The notes: generated by a model from the sequence alone, not told the origin. 35,044 bases of DNA from Fervidobacterium sp. (GCA_003526765.1 DPXZ01000026.1:1-35044), one strand, 5' to 3'; positions 1 through 9,051 are shown, counted from the stretch's first letter. Numbers and translations: made by a program.

Positions 1-2
1 TT

Positions 3-59
3 ATGGATGCTCAGCAAGAGGTGCAAAAGGAATACGATAAGATAATGTCGTCTAAATGA
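3..59 (+). CDS. C-terminal end of a gene cut by the left edge, probably a sugar ABC solute-binding protein
   Basis: An open frame enters from the left edge and stops with TGA at 57-59. The last 18 residues read MDAQQEVQKEYDKIMSSK. This charged helical tail with a final basic residue is typical of extracellular solute-binding proteins of CUT1 sugar transporters. The two permeases that follow downstream lack a binding protein of their own in this window, which fits. The identification is inference from context and a very short tail; a different protein cannot be excluded. Confidence 0.4.
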   Translation: MDAQQEVQKEYDKIMSSK

Positions 60-129
60 GTTTGTGACATGGTTCGTAGCTTGCATTTTGGGTTTCGGTG
101 GTCTAATTCGATAAAAAGGGGTGTTGACA

Positions 130-2799
130 ATGGGAAAGTTTCTTAGAAATGTTGCTGTGATCTTTCTAATCTTAAGTGTGTTTGCCTTCAGTCAAGAGCA
201 AAATGAGATTCAATTCAAGATACCGGAATCGTCTTATTGGTATCCAAATGATCTGCTTGATTGGTCACCAAATAGTGATCCAGATGCTATATACAACGTA
301 TCAAGAATACCACTTCAACCAAGAACAACAGGTACAAAGATCTCTCCATATGCCTCGGAGAATGTGAAGATCGTTGCACTATCTATAATGAATTCTTCTA
401 CCAGTGGTATGCCATCGCAGGGCAGAAATGATTTGATGAAGACTTATCCGTTCACATACTGGCAATACGTTGATTATTTGGTAGCTTGGGCGGGTTCTGC
501 AGGTGAGGGGATCATCGTCTCACCAGGTGCAGATACCATAGGTGCAGCTCACAGAAATGGAGTACCTGTACTTGGCACAATATACTTTGGACCAAATGTC
601 TATGGTGGGAGAAGGAACTGGGTCGATCAAGTTATACAAGAAGAAAATGGCGTTTTCCCGGTAGCCGATAAACTTATAGAAGTTGCAAGGTATTACGGAT
701 TCGATGGATGGTTTATCAATCAAGAAACCGAAGGCTGTGAACAAGAACAAGTAGTCCAAATGATAAAGTTCATGAAGTATTTCAAGGAAAAAGCTCCAGA
801 TTTGATTTTGTTTTGGTATGATGCAATGAATAACACCGGTGAGATTGATTGGCAAGGCGAGTTGAATGAGACAAACGTCAGTTTCTTACTGGACAACGGA
901 AAGAGAGTCGCAGACTACATGTTCATAGATTTTGGATGGATCTCTTCAAAGATGCCAAATACGATAGAAAATTCTATAAATAATGCCAAGAAATATGGAA
1001 TCTCGCAGTATGACCTCTTTGCAGGGGTACTACTTCAAGGAGACGGGTACAACACGCCATATTTCAATCTTCCAAAAATACAGGACAGAGATGGTAAATT
1101 GAAGTTGTCCCTTGGATTGTACGGTCCTTGCTGGAGTTACTACTCTTCAAAAACATTCGATGAGTTTTGGAAAAAGGAGAATATACTTTGGATTGGAAAT
1201 CACGATGGGTTAGTCTACAATGAGAAAGATAGTGTGAAAAACTGGTCAGGCTTTGCAAAGTTTGTCGTTGAAAAATCTCCAGTAACGTCGATACCATTTG
1301 TTACCAACTTCAATGTTGGACATGGTAAGTATTTCTTCGTAGATGGTAAAAAAGTGAAGGCAACAGAATGGCACAATAGAAGTTTGCAAGATGTATTACC
1401 GACGTACAGGTGGAAGGTAGCAGGTAAGGTGCTAAATGTAAATGTGGATTATGATGATGCGTACTACGGTGGGACTTCGTTGGAGTTTTCTGGAAATATG
1501 AACAAGGGTGATACCTCTGAATACACGTTGTACTTCACCAATCTATCAGTTACATCCAATGCAGTTATTTCTTACGCTACTAAGATAAATGCTGGAAAGA
1601 TATCCGGATGTGTGATTGTAGTTCTTTCTGATGGACAAGTACTTAAGTTACCTCTTTCCACTCTGAATACATGGCGCAGATATAGTTATCCACTGTCAGA
1701 ATATGCTGGCAAGAAAGTGGTAAGTATAGGACTTTCTGTGAAGAGTATGGACAATCAAGATGTATCTCTCAATTTGGGGCAGATAGCTTTTTACGAAACG
1801 AATAATAAGAATATAGCAAACGTAGAGAGTGTTACAATCGATGACGTAAACTTCAGTGAGGGAATATATGCACAAGTCAAGTTGCATTGGAATGAGATAG
1901 CTGGTGCAAGATTCTATGAGATTTACAGAATACTTCCAGATAAATCTGAAGAACTTGTCTGGGCAAGTACAAACAATTATACGTACATATACAACATGAA
2001 GAGAACAGGTAAGGAAGATGAAACAATTCTGAAAGTAGTTGCTGTGTTAGAAGACATGAAAAAGAGTAAACCAGGGTACATTTCGTTCAAGTGGCCACAG
2101 TATCCGAAACCAAAAGCGGATTTCTCCGTGAACAATACTATAATAAAGCCTGGTGATAGCGTTGTATTTGAATCATTATGTTCAGAAACAACAGAGCAAA
2201 TTCTCTGGGAATTTCCTGGTGGAATCCCGTCAGAAAGTACATCTTCAAAAGTACAAGTAAAGTACGAAAAGGAAGGCGTATATCCTGTTAAACTGACGGC
2301 GAAGAATACTTCAGGTGAAGACGTCAAGTCTTTTGACAGTATAATAGTAGTAACCGATAATGCAGAGAAGATAACAAACCTGGCATTGGGGAAGAATACT
2401 TATGCAAGCAGTTTCGTTCCCGCTGAAAAACCATCCCTTGCCGTCGATGGAACCGTTGAGAACAACAGCAAATGGTGTGCAGTCGGTGATTTACCACATT
2501 GGTTAGTTATCGATCTCGAAAAGGAATGTTTCGTAAACAAGATTGTCATTAAACATGCGGAGGCTGGTCATGAATCAGCCGATTGGAATACGAAGATGTT
2601 TAGATTACAAGTGAGTCTTGATGGAGAAAATTGGCAAGATGTTGTAGTTGTACAAAACAATACAAAGGGTATAACTGAACATTCATTTGCACCGGTTCGA
2701 ACAAGATACGTGAGATTCTTCATAGAAATGCCAACGCAAGTCGGTGACAAAGCTGCAAGGATATACGAAGTAGAAGTTTACGGACTTGATAGCTTCTAG
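130..2799 (+). CDS. Secreted endo-beta-N-acetylglucosaminidase (GH85) with PKD and F5/8-type (CBM32-like) domains
   Basis: The 889-aa product should cleave the chitobiose core of N-linked glycans outside the cell. A signal peptide is visible (MGKFLRNVAVIFLILSVFAF, then SQEQ). The GH85 barrel carries GWFINQETEG, matching the family N-x-E motif (N197 and catalytic E199), followed by LFWYDAM, where Endo-A has its conserved WYD segment. A PKD-like fold follows (about 659-745, with WEFPGG and YPVKLTAKN), then a discoidin/F5-8C domain (about 748-889, ALGKNTYASS ... DLPHWLVIDL ... RYVRFF). I chose ATG 130 over GTG 121 because the AAGGGGTG Shine-Dalgarno overlaps that GTG. It sits between a probable binding protein and two permeases, as expected for an N-glycan locus. 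The substrate (high-mannose) is inferred from the downstream alpha-mannosidase. Confidence 0.9.
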   Translation: MGKFLRNVAVIFLILSVFAFSQEQNEIQFKIPESSYWYPNDLLDWSPNSDPDAIYNVSRIPLQPRTTGTKISPYASENVKIVALSIMNSSTSGMPSQGRNDLMKTYPFTYWQYVDYLVAWAGSAGEGIIVSPGADTIGAAHRNGVPVLGTIYFGPNVYGGRRNWVDQVIQEENGVFPVADKLIEVARYYGFDGWFINQETEGCEQEQVVQMIKFMKYFKEKAPDLILFWYDAMNNTGEIDWQGELNETNVSFLLDNGKRVADYMFIDFGWISSKMPNTIENSINNAKKYGISQYDLFAGVLLQGDGYNTPYFNLPKIQDRDGKLKLSLGLYGPCWSYYSSKTFDEFWKKENILWIGNHDGLVYNEKDSVKNWSGFAKFVVEKSPVTSIPFVTNFNVGHGKYFFVDGKKVKATEWHNRSLQDVLPTYRWKVAGKVLNVNVDYDDAYYGGTSLEFSGNMNKGDTSEYTLYFTNLSVTSNAVISYATKINAGKISGCVIVVLSDGQVLKLPLSTLNTWRRYSYPLSEYAGKKVVSIGLSVKSMDNQDVSLNLGQIAFYETNNKNIANVESVTIDDVNFSEGIYAQVKLHWNEIAGARFYEIYRILPDKSEELVWASTNNYTYIYNMKRTGKEDETILKVVAVLEDMKKSKPGYISFKWPQYPKPKADFSVNNTIIKPGDSVVFESLCSETTEQILWEFPGGIPSESTSSKVQVKYEKEGVYPVKLTAKNTSGEDVKSFDSIIVVTDNAEKITNLALGKNTYASSFVPAEKPSLAVDGTVENNSKWCAVGDLPHWLVIDLEKECFVNKIVIKHAEAGHESADWNTKMFRLQVSLDGENWQDVVVVQNNTKGITEHSFAPVRTRYVRFFIEMPTQVGDKAARIYEVEVYGLDSF

Positions 2800-2819
2800 A
2801 ACATCTACGCTCTCCGTTC

Positions 2820-2841
2820 TCCCGGGGTTATTGCCCCGGGA
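2820..2841 (+). terminator. GC-rich hairpin inside the glycan operon
   Basis: TCCCGGGG and CCCCGGGA form a perfect 8-bp stem around a 6-nt TTATTG loop, followed by the short tract ATTTTGAG. The T-run is weak, so it may attenuate rather than stop transcription, or protect the upstream mRNA end. It lies between the GH85 gene and the first permease. Confidence 0.6.
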
Positions 2842-2908
2842 ATTTTGAGAGTATAATTCCTTGGCATTTGATGGAAGATAAAACATTAAGTTGGAGCGTG
2901 ACAGAAGT

Positions 2909-3796
2909 ATGCAGAAAAAGAACTTAAAAAGTCTTATATTAGGCCTCCTATTCATATCTCCATGGTTAATTGGCTTTATTGTTTTTACTGTATACCCAAT
3001 AGTAGCATCCTTTTACTATTCGTTTACGGATTTTTCAATTACCACTAAGCCGAAATTCATTGGTTTCGGTAATTTTTCACGCATGTTCTCGGATGAACTT
3101 TTCTGGAAAAGTTTGATAAATACATTAGTTTATGTTATTGGACTTGTACCACTAGGACTGTTTATCGCACTTGGAATTGCATTGTTATTGAACAAAAAGT
3201 ACTTAAGAGGTATCCCATTTTTTAGAGCCGCGATCTATCTTCCATCGATCGTTCCAGCTTTCGCATTTTCGGCAGTAGTAACACTCTTCTTCCATCCATA
3301 CTTGGGATTTGTCAACACAATTCTCTCTTGGTTTGGCATAAACGGGCCGCTTTGGTTGAGTAGCGAGGTATGGGCAAAACCTACAATAATAATAGCTGCA
3401 CAATGGGGGGTCGGTGGAGCAATGTTAATCTTTTCGGCAGCTTTGAAAGATATTCCAAAGGAATTGTACGAGGCCGCACTTATCGATGGTGCTACGAAAT
3501 TGACTATGTTTAGAAAAATTACACTTCCACTCATTACTCCAACGATATTCTACTATTTGGTAACTTCGACGATAGGAAATATGCAGATCTTCGATTTGCC
3601 AATGCTTCTTACTGGTGGAGGACCTGCTAACGCATCTTTATCTTTGGGAATATACATTTATAAGCATGCATTCACTTATACAAATATGGGTTACGCATCT
3701 GCACTTGCATGGGTATTGTTTGGCTTCATACTTGTGTTAACGCTGCTGTATTTCGCTTTTTCTAAGAAATGGGTCTTCTACTTGGGAAATGAATGA
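2909..3796 (+). CDS. Carbohydrate ABC transporter permease, MalF/UgpA type (CUT1)
   Basis: This is an inner-membrane permease of about 295 aa with six predicted hydrophobic segments, starting with LILGLLFISPWLIGFIVF. The cytoplasmic EAA loop, which docks the ATPase, is clear near residue 188 (EAALIDGA ... FRKITLPL). A TTG at 2891 could extend the frame by six codons, but ATG 2909 is preferred: GGAGCGTG lies before it, and the same GTGACAGAA-type spacing precedes the partner permease. The length is typical for the shorter MalF-like subunits. Its partner gene follows after 78 bases. The GH85 and GH38 neighbours suggest transport of mannose-rich N-glycan oligosaccharides; substrate identity is inference. 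No ATPase gene is in the window, so a shared MsmK/UgpC-type ATPase encoded elsewhere is likely. Confidence 0.9.
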   Translation: MQKKNLKSLILGLLFISPWLIGFIVFTVYPIVASFYYSFTDFSITTKPKFIGFGNFSRMFSDELFWKSLINTLVYVIGLVPLGLFIALGIALLLNKKYLRGIPFFRAAIYLPSIVPAFAFSAVVTLFFHPYLGFVNTILSWFGINGPLWLSSEVWAKPTIIIAAQWGVGGAMLIFSAALKDIPKELYEAALIDGATKLTMFRKITLPLITPTIFYYLVTSTIGNMQIFDLPMLLTGGGPANASLSLGIYIYKHAFTYTNMGYASALAWVLFGFILVLTLLYFAFSKKWVFYLGNE

Positions 3797-3874
3797 AGTA
3801 TATGAGATAAATTGGAGATATACGACAAGACGGCAGTAAATTTGCGCCGAATAACTAAGTGAGGTGACAGAACA

Positions 3875-4711
3875 ATGCAAAGCAATGCGCAGTTGATTGT
3901 AAAATTAGTGGTATACTTTTTGTTGTGTATAATAGCTTTTATATACCTACTACCATTTCTTTGGATGTTTGGTACTTCCCTAAAAGCTGATACTGAACTT
4001 TTGGATTTTCCACCAAAGTTTTTCCCAAGTAAACCGCACTTTGACAATTATGCAAAAGCAATAAACAGATTCCCGTTTTGGAAATATTTTCTCAATACTG
4101 TCATTATAACAGCGGGTAATCTAGTAGGGGTAATTGTATCAGCACCACTTGTAGCTTACGGATTCTCTAAGGTAAATTGGAAGGGTAGAGATGCAATGTT
4201 CTTTATCATGCTGAGCACTGTGATGATTCCAGGTGCCGTTACTATGGTCCCAACATTCATGATATTCAAGAATCTTGGCTGGTTGGATACATTTCTACCA
4301 TTAATTGTGCCGGCATTTCTCGGTGGAGGTGCAATGAATGTCTTTTTGATCAAGCAGTTTTTCTCAACGATCCCAAACGATATGATTGAAGCTGCAAGAA
4401 TTGATGGGGCGAATGATTGGACGATTTTTAGAAAGATTATGCTACCGTTGTCTAAACCTGTACTGGCACTGATATCACTTTTTACATTCATAGGAAGTTG
4501 GAACAACTACATGGGGCCATTGATTTACATCACGAGTGAAGAAAAATACCCGCTCGCTTTGGGTATGCCGATGTTTATGAATAGGTACGGAACGTATTGG
4601 AACCAAGCAATGGCGGCAGCTACGTTAACGTTTCTTCCCACGTTGATTTTCTTCTTGTTTGCTCAGAAATACCTAATCGAAGGTATAAAATTGTCTGGAA
4701 TGAAGAGTTGA
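3875..4711 (+). CDS. Carbohydrate ABC transporter permease, MalG type (CUT1)
   Basis: This 278-aa inner-membrane permease pairs with the upstream MalF-like subunit. It begins with a hydrophobic helix (LVVYFLLCIIAFIYLLPFLW) leading into MFGTSLK, a hallmark of this subunit class. The EAA loop starts near residue 172 (EAARIDGANDW ... FRKIMLPLS). The ending IEGIKLSGMKS resembles the G-x-K-G C-terminus usual for MalG relatives. The start ATG is preceded by GAGGTGAC at good spacing. It is followed closely by the regulator gene, so both probably share a transcript. Confidence 0.92.
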   Translation: MQSNAQLIVKLVVYFLLCIIAFIYLLPFLWMFGTSLKADTELLDFPPKFFPSKPHFDNYAKAINRFPFWKYFLNTVIITAGNLVGVIVSAPLVAYGFSKVNWKGRDAMFFIMLSTVMIPGAVTMVPTFMIFKNLGWLDTFLPLIVPAFLGGGAMNVFLIKQFFSTIPNDMIEAARIDGANDWTIFRKIMLPLSKPVLALISLFTFIGSWNNYMGPLIYITSEEKYPLALGMPMFMNRYGTYWNQAMAAATLTFLPTLIFFLFAQKYLIEGIKLSGMKS

Positions 4712-4736
4712 GAAATTTTTGAAGGGAGACTTACAC

Positions 4737-5762
4737 ATGGTACCTACTTATATTAGAGTACTCAAGTATCTCGAAGATCTGATTCTGTCTGGAAAATTGT
4801 CTGCAGGAGACAAAATACCATCGGAAAATGAACTTGCTAGAATGTTTAGTACCACAAGAGTTACTGTGAGAAAGGCACTCGATGAACTAGAAAAGAACGG
4901 CATTATCTCAAAAGTACCGGGAGTTGGAACGTTTGTTACTGAAATCAACGCAGTAGCACACAAGCGCGTCGGAGTAGTAATAAATAGTAAACAGATCATG
5001 TATGGCGCAGTGAAATTCCTTTCTTCTGTAGGTGTCAAGATATTTGCCTTTGAGCAAGGAAAAAATGTCTCAGAGGAAGAGCAGATATTGAATCAGCTCA
5101 TTTCCACAGATATAGATGGTCTGTTGATGGAACCCACTCAAGATTCTATCAATAATCATTTTCTGAGAAGTCTTGCACAGAGTAACTTCCCTATAGTCTT
5201 TGTCGACAGAAGTATCCCTATGCCTACTAAGATACCGTCAGTGCTAACAAATAATTATATTGGAGGTAAGGTACTTGGCGAGCATATGTTAAGAGCTCAC
5301 AATGTAACCAGAGCATTGTTTGTAACTAGCGAAGATATGAGTATATCAAGTGTTTCAGAAAGATTCAGCGGAATTTCAAAAGGACTTAAGAGAAAACCAG
5401 AAGTAATGATAATAGACCGAATAGATGGTGATTTTGGAAGATTACCTAATTTGGTAAAGGAAAAGGACATAGATTGTATCTTCTTTTGCAACGATATGCT
5501 TGCAGTAAGAGGTGCATTCCATTTGATAAAAAGCGGTATATCAATTCCAGATGATGTCAGTATTGTTGGATTTGACGATGAGTTTGTGGCTAAAATGGTT
5601 GAACCAAAACTTACTACGGTTAAACAAGATCTTGTTAAGATGGGTGAGACTGCTGCCTCTATGATGATCAGTGTTTTAAAAGGTGAGAAAATCAGCAATG
5701 ATATCCTTATAAATGCAGAACTGGTCGTACGAGAATCATGTGGTTGTACCCACCATGAATAA
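4737..5762 (+). CDS. GntR-LacI hybrid transcriptional regulator (AraR-like)
   Basis: The 341-aa protein combines an N-terminal GntR winged helix (residues about 1-70, SENELARMFSTTRVTVRKAL, then GVGTFV) with a LacI-type periplasmic-binding sensor domain. The sensor carries the hallmark segments DGLLMEP, FVDRSIP, CNDMLAVRGA and DVSIVGFDDE. This architecture is that of AraR-like repressors released by a sugar. The ATG at 4737 has GGGAG eight bases before it; the TTG at 4719 lies upstream of that ribosome site and is unlikely. It sits between the transporter and the GH38 gene, so control of the glycan locus is the simplest reading. The C-terminus VRESCGC resembles the usual ending of LacI-family sensors. 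The ligand, perhaps mannose or a mannosyl oligosaccharide, is inference. Confidence 0.88.
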   Translation: MVPTYIRVLKYLEDLILSGKLSAGDKIPSENELARMFSTTRVTVRKALDELEKNGIISKVPGVGTFVTEINAVAHKRVGVVINSKQIMYGAVKFLSSVGVKIFAFEQGKNVSEEEQILNQLISTDIDGLLMEPTQDSINNHFLRSLAQSNFPIVFVDRSIPMPTKIPSVLTNNYIGGKVLGEHMLRAHNVTRALFVTSEDMSISSVSERFSGISKGLKRKPEVMIIDRIDGDFGRLPNLVKEKDIDCIFFCNDMLAVRGAFHLIKSGISIPDDVSIVGFDDEFVAKMVEPKLTTVKQDLVKMGETAASMMISVLKGEKISNDILINAELVVRESCGCTHHE

Positions 5763-5779
5763 TCTAACAAACAGTGTTG

Positions 5780-5792
5780 ACATTTGAAATGT
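5780..5792. promoter_or_regulatory. Palindromic operator candidate before the alpha-mannosidase gene
   Basis: ACATTTGAAATGT is a perfect 13-bp inverted repeat. It overlaps a TTGACA at 5777-5782 and lies just upstream of an extended -10 (TGT-TACAAT, 5810-5818). GTGTTGA also recurs at 5774 and 5791, with a GTGTTAC at 5809. The regulator encoded immediately upstream is the obvious candidate binder; that link is inference. Confidence 0.5.
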
Positions 5793-5809
5793 GTTGAACT
5801 AATGCAGTG

Positions 5810-5818
5810 TGTTACAAT
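5810..5818 (+). promoter_or_regulatory. Extended -10 promoter candidate for the alpha-mannosidase gene
   Basis: TGTTACAAT matches TGn followed by a five-of-six -10 hexamer. Transcription from here would give a leader of about 40 bases before the strong GAGGAGG ribosome site of the GH38 gene. It suggests the mannosidase can be transcribed separately from the permeases. Confidence 0.45.
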
Positions 5819-5866
5819 TGTCGGCGAGAGTTTCTTTGCTGGCTAGATAAATAGAGGAGGATAGCT

Positions 5867-8800
5867 ATGGAACGGAGCAGAGATCGAGAAATTGGACGAC
5901 TTTACAGGTTACTTGGAGAACTTTTACCATTTACCATCGTGAGGAAAGAGTCTTTCGATGGATGGACTTACTATGATAAGGTCATAAAAACTCCGTACAC
6001 TTGGGATTACTCCGGTAATCCTGTCCATTTCAAGAATGCATTTGCATTTGAAAAACTAAAGCCGAACGAGAAGCTTTATCTACGCGGTTGGTTTGGCGGA
6101 GAGAGTTTGGTTTTGATAGATGAAAAACCATACGGTGAGATAAATGAATATCACAGAGAAATCAATTTGACACCATTTTGCGATGAACAGAAGCATGAGA
6201 TCGAGGTACAGACCGTTGCAAGGGGACTTTTCGGTTCAAGGGAAGAGAGTGTTTTCAAGTATGCAAAGTGGATTGTGTACGATGAAGATATGTGGAAGGT
6301 TCTGAACTTTGCGAAGAATGTTGTAGAAGTTGCCAATGAAACTAAAGACGAAAACCTTGCAAAGGCGCTCATAGATGTGACGGATGAATTCTTGTCTAGT
6401 TTGTACGTTCCTAGGTCCAGCAGTGTTTACATCAAGACAATTACGGAAAATCCAAGTATCTTCGACCAAGTGATGTCAACTTGGTCTCATCCAGACTTTC
6501 CCGATGAATGTGTATATGATGAAAAAGTGAAAACGAGTTTGGTGGAGTCATTCGATGTATATAGAAGTAAGATAAGAAAGTTGAATGAACTATTCCCGAA
6601 AATTGGTAAGGCATTCGTTGCAGGGCACGCACATATCGATTATGCTTGGCTTTGGCCAATAGACGAAACGAAGAGAAAGATAGTTAGAACATTCTCGAAT
6701 GCAATACAATTGGCAAAGAGATATCCACAATTCATCTACATTCAATCTTCAGCGCAGATGTACACAGACGTGAAAAAATCTCATCCTCAAGTTTTTGAGG
6801 AGATCAGATCATTGATCAAGAGCGGGCGATGGGAAACAGTCGGTGGTATGTGGGTTGAATCCGATTGCAATGTGCCAAGCATCGAATCATTGATAAGGCA
6901 ATTCTATTACGGTCAAAAGTTCTTTCTCAAGGAGTTCGGCGTAAAGAGTAAAGTTGCGTGGCTTCCGGACGTGTTTGGCTTTTCTTGGATATTGCCTCAG
7001 GTGATGAAACAGTCGGGTATAGATTACTTTGTCACGACAAAACTTAATTGGAGCGAGGCCAACGATTTTCCGTACGATATATGTCTCTGGAGAGGGATAG
7101 ATGCCTCTGAAGTAATTTACTACAATTTCAAGAATGTTGAATATGGATACAACGGTAACGTCAATGCAAAGTCTTTGATAAATACGTTCAGTAACTTCAG
7201 ACAGAAGGATATAACAAATGAGTTTTTCCTATCGTTTGGTTATGGCGATGGTGGTGGCGGGCCTACAGAAGAGATGTGTGAAAATTATGTACCATTAAAC
7301 GAGATACCTGGTGTACCGCACGTTGAGTACTCCACTGCCGAACAGTTTCTGGAAAGGTTGGATCAGAAAATCGACAGTGCTAAATTGCCCGTTTGGGATG
7401 GTGAGTTGTATTTGGAACTACACAGAGGAACGCTTACATCTCAAAGCCGCACGAAAAAACTGCACAGACGTGCAGAGAATGAATTGAGAAATACCGAAAT
7501 CATAAACGCACTCTTCGACGGTAATTATCAAGAACCCATAGATGAATTGTGGAAGATGTTGTTGCGCAACGAATTTCACGATATCCTTCCTGGTTCGGCC
7601 ATCAGAGAAGTGTACGAAGATGCCGAAAATGAACTGAAGTACGTGATCGAAGAATGTATCAAGATTCAAAAGAGTATAGTTGAATCAAAAACAGAGCAGC
7701 ATACAGATTACATTACACTTTTTAACCCCTCTTCTTTTGAGCAGGGTGTCCACTTTATCTATGACAAGCCAGCAAGAGTGTTCGATGGTGATAAACAGAT
7801 TGATTGTGCAAAAACATTTGATGGAACGTACGTGTACGATAGCGGTGAGAAAATACCTGGACTTGGTTTTAGGACATTTAGAATTGCAGATATGGAAGAT
7901 GGCAAATTGGATGATGGAGCAGATTTGCAGGCACAAAAGCGAGTAAGCAACTATTCGATGGAAAATGAGAAACTAAAGGTCATCGTCAACGAGGATGGCT
8001 CAGTCAATGTTTTCAACAAGCCACTTGGAAAATGGGCTTTTGAACATGCGGGTAATTTACTCACTGTATATGGAGATGTACCTGCATATTGGGAAAATTG
8101 GGATATAGATGTGAGGAGTAAAGGTTCAGAACGCAGGTTGAGTGCTTCCAAGATAGAGTTTGTAGAAAAAAATTCGATTAGACAGGTCATACGTGTCGTA
8201 TACTTGTTCGATTCAAGTACGATTGAGCAGTTCTACGTTCTGGAAAGGGGTAGTGATGAACTAAAAGTCCACACGAAATTGGATTGGCATCACAGAAGAA
8301 CGCTGCTTAAAGTGCTATTTCCAACGAATATATTGAGTAGATATGCAAAGTACGATATAGATGGTGGATACATAGAGAGACCTACTCACAATAACACAAA
8401 TTTTGAGCAAGCACGTTTTGAAGTGCTTGCACATAGTTGGGTAGACCTCTCTCAGTACGACTACGGCGTGTGTATTATCAACGATGGGAAATATGGCCAC
8501 AAGGTGAATGGTTCAACGATGGAGATGACACTATTAAAGGCCGGAATCTATCCGGATTTCTATGCTGACGAAGGTTATCACGAGTTTACGTACTCTATAT
8601 ATGTCCATCCATCTTGCGATGTAAAAGAGTTCTATAAACGTGCGGAGAGTCTTAATAGAAAAATGACTATATTCAATGGAAAGATTGCAGCACCTTTTAT
8701 CAACGTACAGGTACTGAACGATAACTTCAGGATTCTTTCATTCAGGAAGACAGATGGTAAATTGTATCTAAGGATACTGGAAAGCGTCGGCAGTTCAGGT

Positions 8801-8962
8801 ACTTCAGCTATAAAGCTATCCGCGCAAAGTGCCAAGGAAATGGGAAAGGTCTCTTTAGTGGATGTGCTTGAAAATAAGCTCCAAGAATTAGAAATCAAAG
8901 ATAATTGTGTTACATTCGATTTTAAGCCATTCAAGTTCTATACATTTGAATTGAACACCTAA
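5867..8962 (+). CDS. Alpha-mannosidase, glycoside hydrolase family 38
   Basis: The 1031-aa enzyme hydrolyses alpha-mannosides with a metal-dependent retaining mechanism. The GH38 zinc motif is plain at residues 254-258 (GHAHIDYAWLWP: H254, H256, D258), and the nucleophile Asp is D368 in AWLPDVFGFSW. A further metal-site candidate is NEFHDILPGS. The length fits the roughly 1000-residue bacterial/Ams1-like subgroup, with N-terminal beta and central helical domains and a long C-terminal beta region (Glyco_hydro_38C). No signal peptide is present, so it acts in the cytoplasm, trimming imported oligosaccharides. The GAGGAGG site precedes ATG 5867. It is the last gene of the glycan locus and ends at a bidirectional terminator. 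Confidence 0.95.
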   Translation: MERSRDREIGRLYRLLGELLPFTIVRKESFDGWTYYDKVIKTPYTWDYSGNPVHFKNAFAFEKLKPNEKLYLRGWFGGESLVLIDEKPYGEINEYHREINLTPFCDEQKHEIEVQTVARGLFGSREESVFKYAKWIVYDEDMWKVLNFAKNVVEVANETKDENLAKALIDVTDEFLSSLYVPRSSSVYIKTITENPSIFDQVMSTWSHPDFPDECVYDEKVKTSLVESFDVYRSKIRKLNELFPKIGKAFVAGHAHIDYAWLWPIDETKRKIVRTFSNAIQLAKRYPQFIYIQSSAQMYTDVKKSHPQVFEEIRSLIKSGRWETVGGMWVESDCNVPSIESLIRQFYYGQKFFLKEFGVKSKVAWLPDVFGFSWILPQVMKQSGIDYFVTTKLNWSEANDFPYDICLWRGIDASEVIYYNFKNVEYGYNGNVNAKSLINTFSNFRQKDITNEFFLSFGYGDGGGGPTEEMCENYVPLNEIPGVPHVEYSTAEQFLERLDQKIDSAKLPVWDGELYLELHRGTLTSQSRTKKLHRRAENELRNTEIINALFDGNYQEPIDELWKMLLRNEFHDILPGSAIREVYEDAENELKYVIEECIKIQKSIVESKTEQHTDYITLFNPSSFEQGVHFIYDKPARVFDGDKQIDCAKTFDGTYVYDSGEKIPGLGFRTFRIADMEDGKLDDGADLQAQKRVSNYSMENEKLKVIVNEDGSVNVFNKPLGKWAFEHAGNLLTVYGDVPAYWENWDIDVRSKGSERRLSASKIEFVEKNSIRQVIRVVYLFDSSTIEQFYVLERGSDELKVHTKLDWHHRRTLLKVLFPTNILSRYAKYDIDGGYIERPTHNNTNFEQARFEVLAHSWVDLSQYDYGVCIINDGKYGHKVNGSTMEMTLLKAGIYPDFYADEGYHEFTYSIYVHPSCDVKEFYKRAESLNRKMTIFNGKIAAPFINVQVLNDNFRILSFRKTDGKLYLRILESVGSSGTSAIKLSAQSAKEMGKVSLVDVLENKLQELEIKDNCVTFDFKPFKFYTFELNT

Positions 8963-8995
8963 TTTGGTACCAATCTAACACGAAAATTGTATTGC

Positions 8996-9029
8996 AAAAA
9001 GGCCGAGAAGTCATTTTCTCGGCCTTTTT
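8996..9029. terminator. Bidirectional terminator between convergent genes
   Basis: A perfect 14-bp stem, with left arm AAAAAGGCCGAGAA and right arm TTCTCGGCCTTTTT, encloses a 6-nt loop (9010-9015). A-run and T-run flanks allow it to terminate the GH38 gene from the left and the aldo/keto reductase gene from the right. Confidence 0.93.
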
Positions 9030-9051
9030 AAGATACTTTTATGGCAAAAAA

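Noticed and set aside
5297-5770. 157-aa open frame on the - strand across the regulator gene
   Set aside because: It is antisense to a well-supported gene, has Ser/Ile-rich composition typical of a shadow frame, and no ribosome site.
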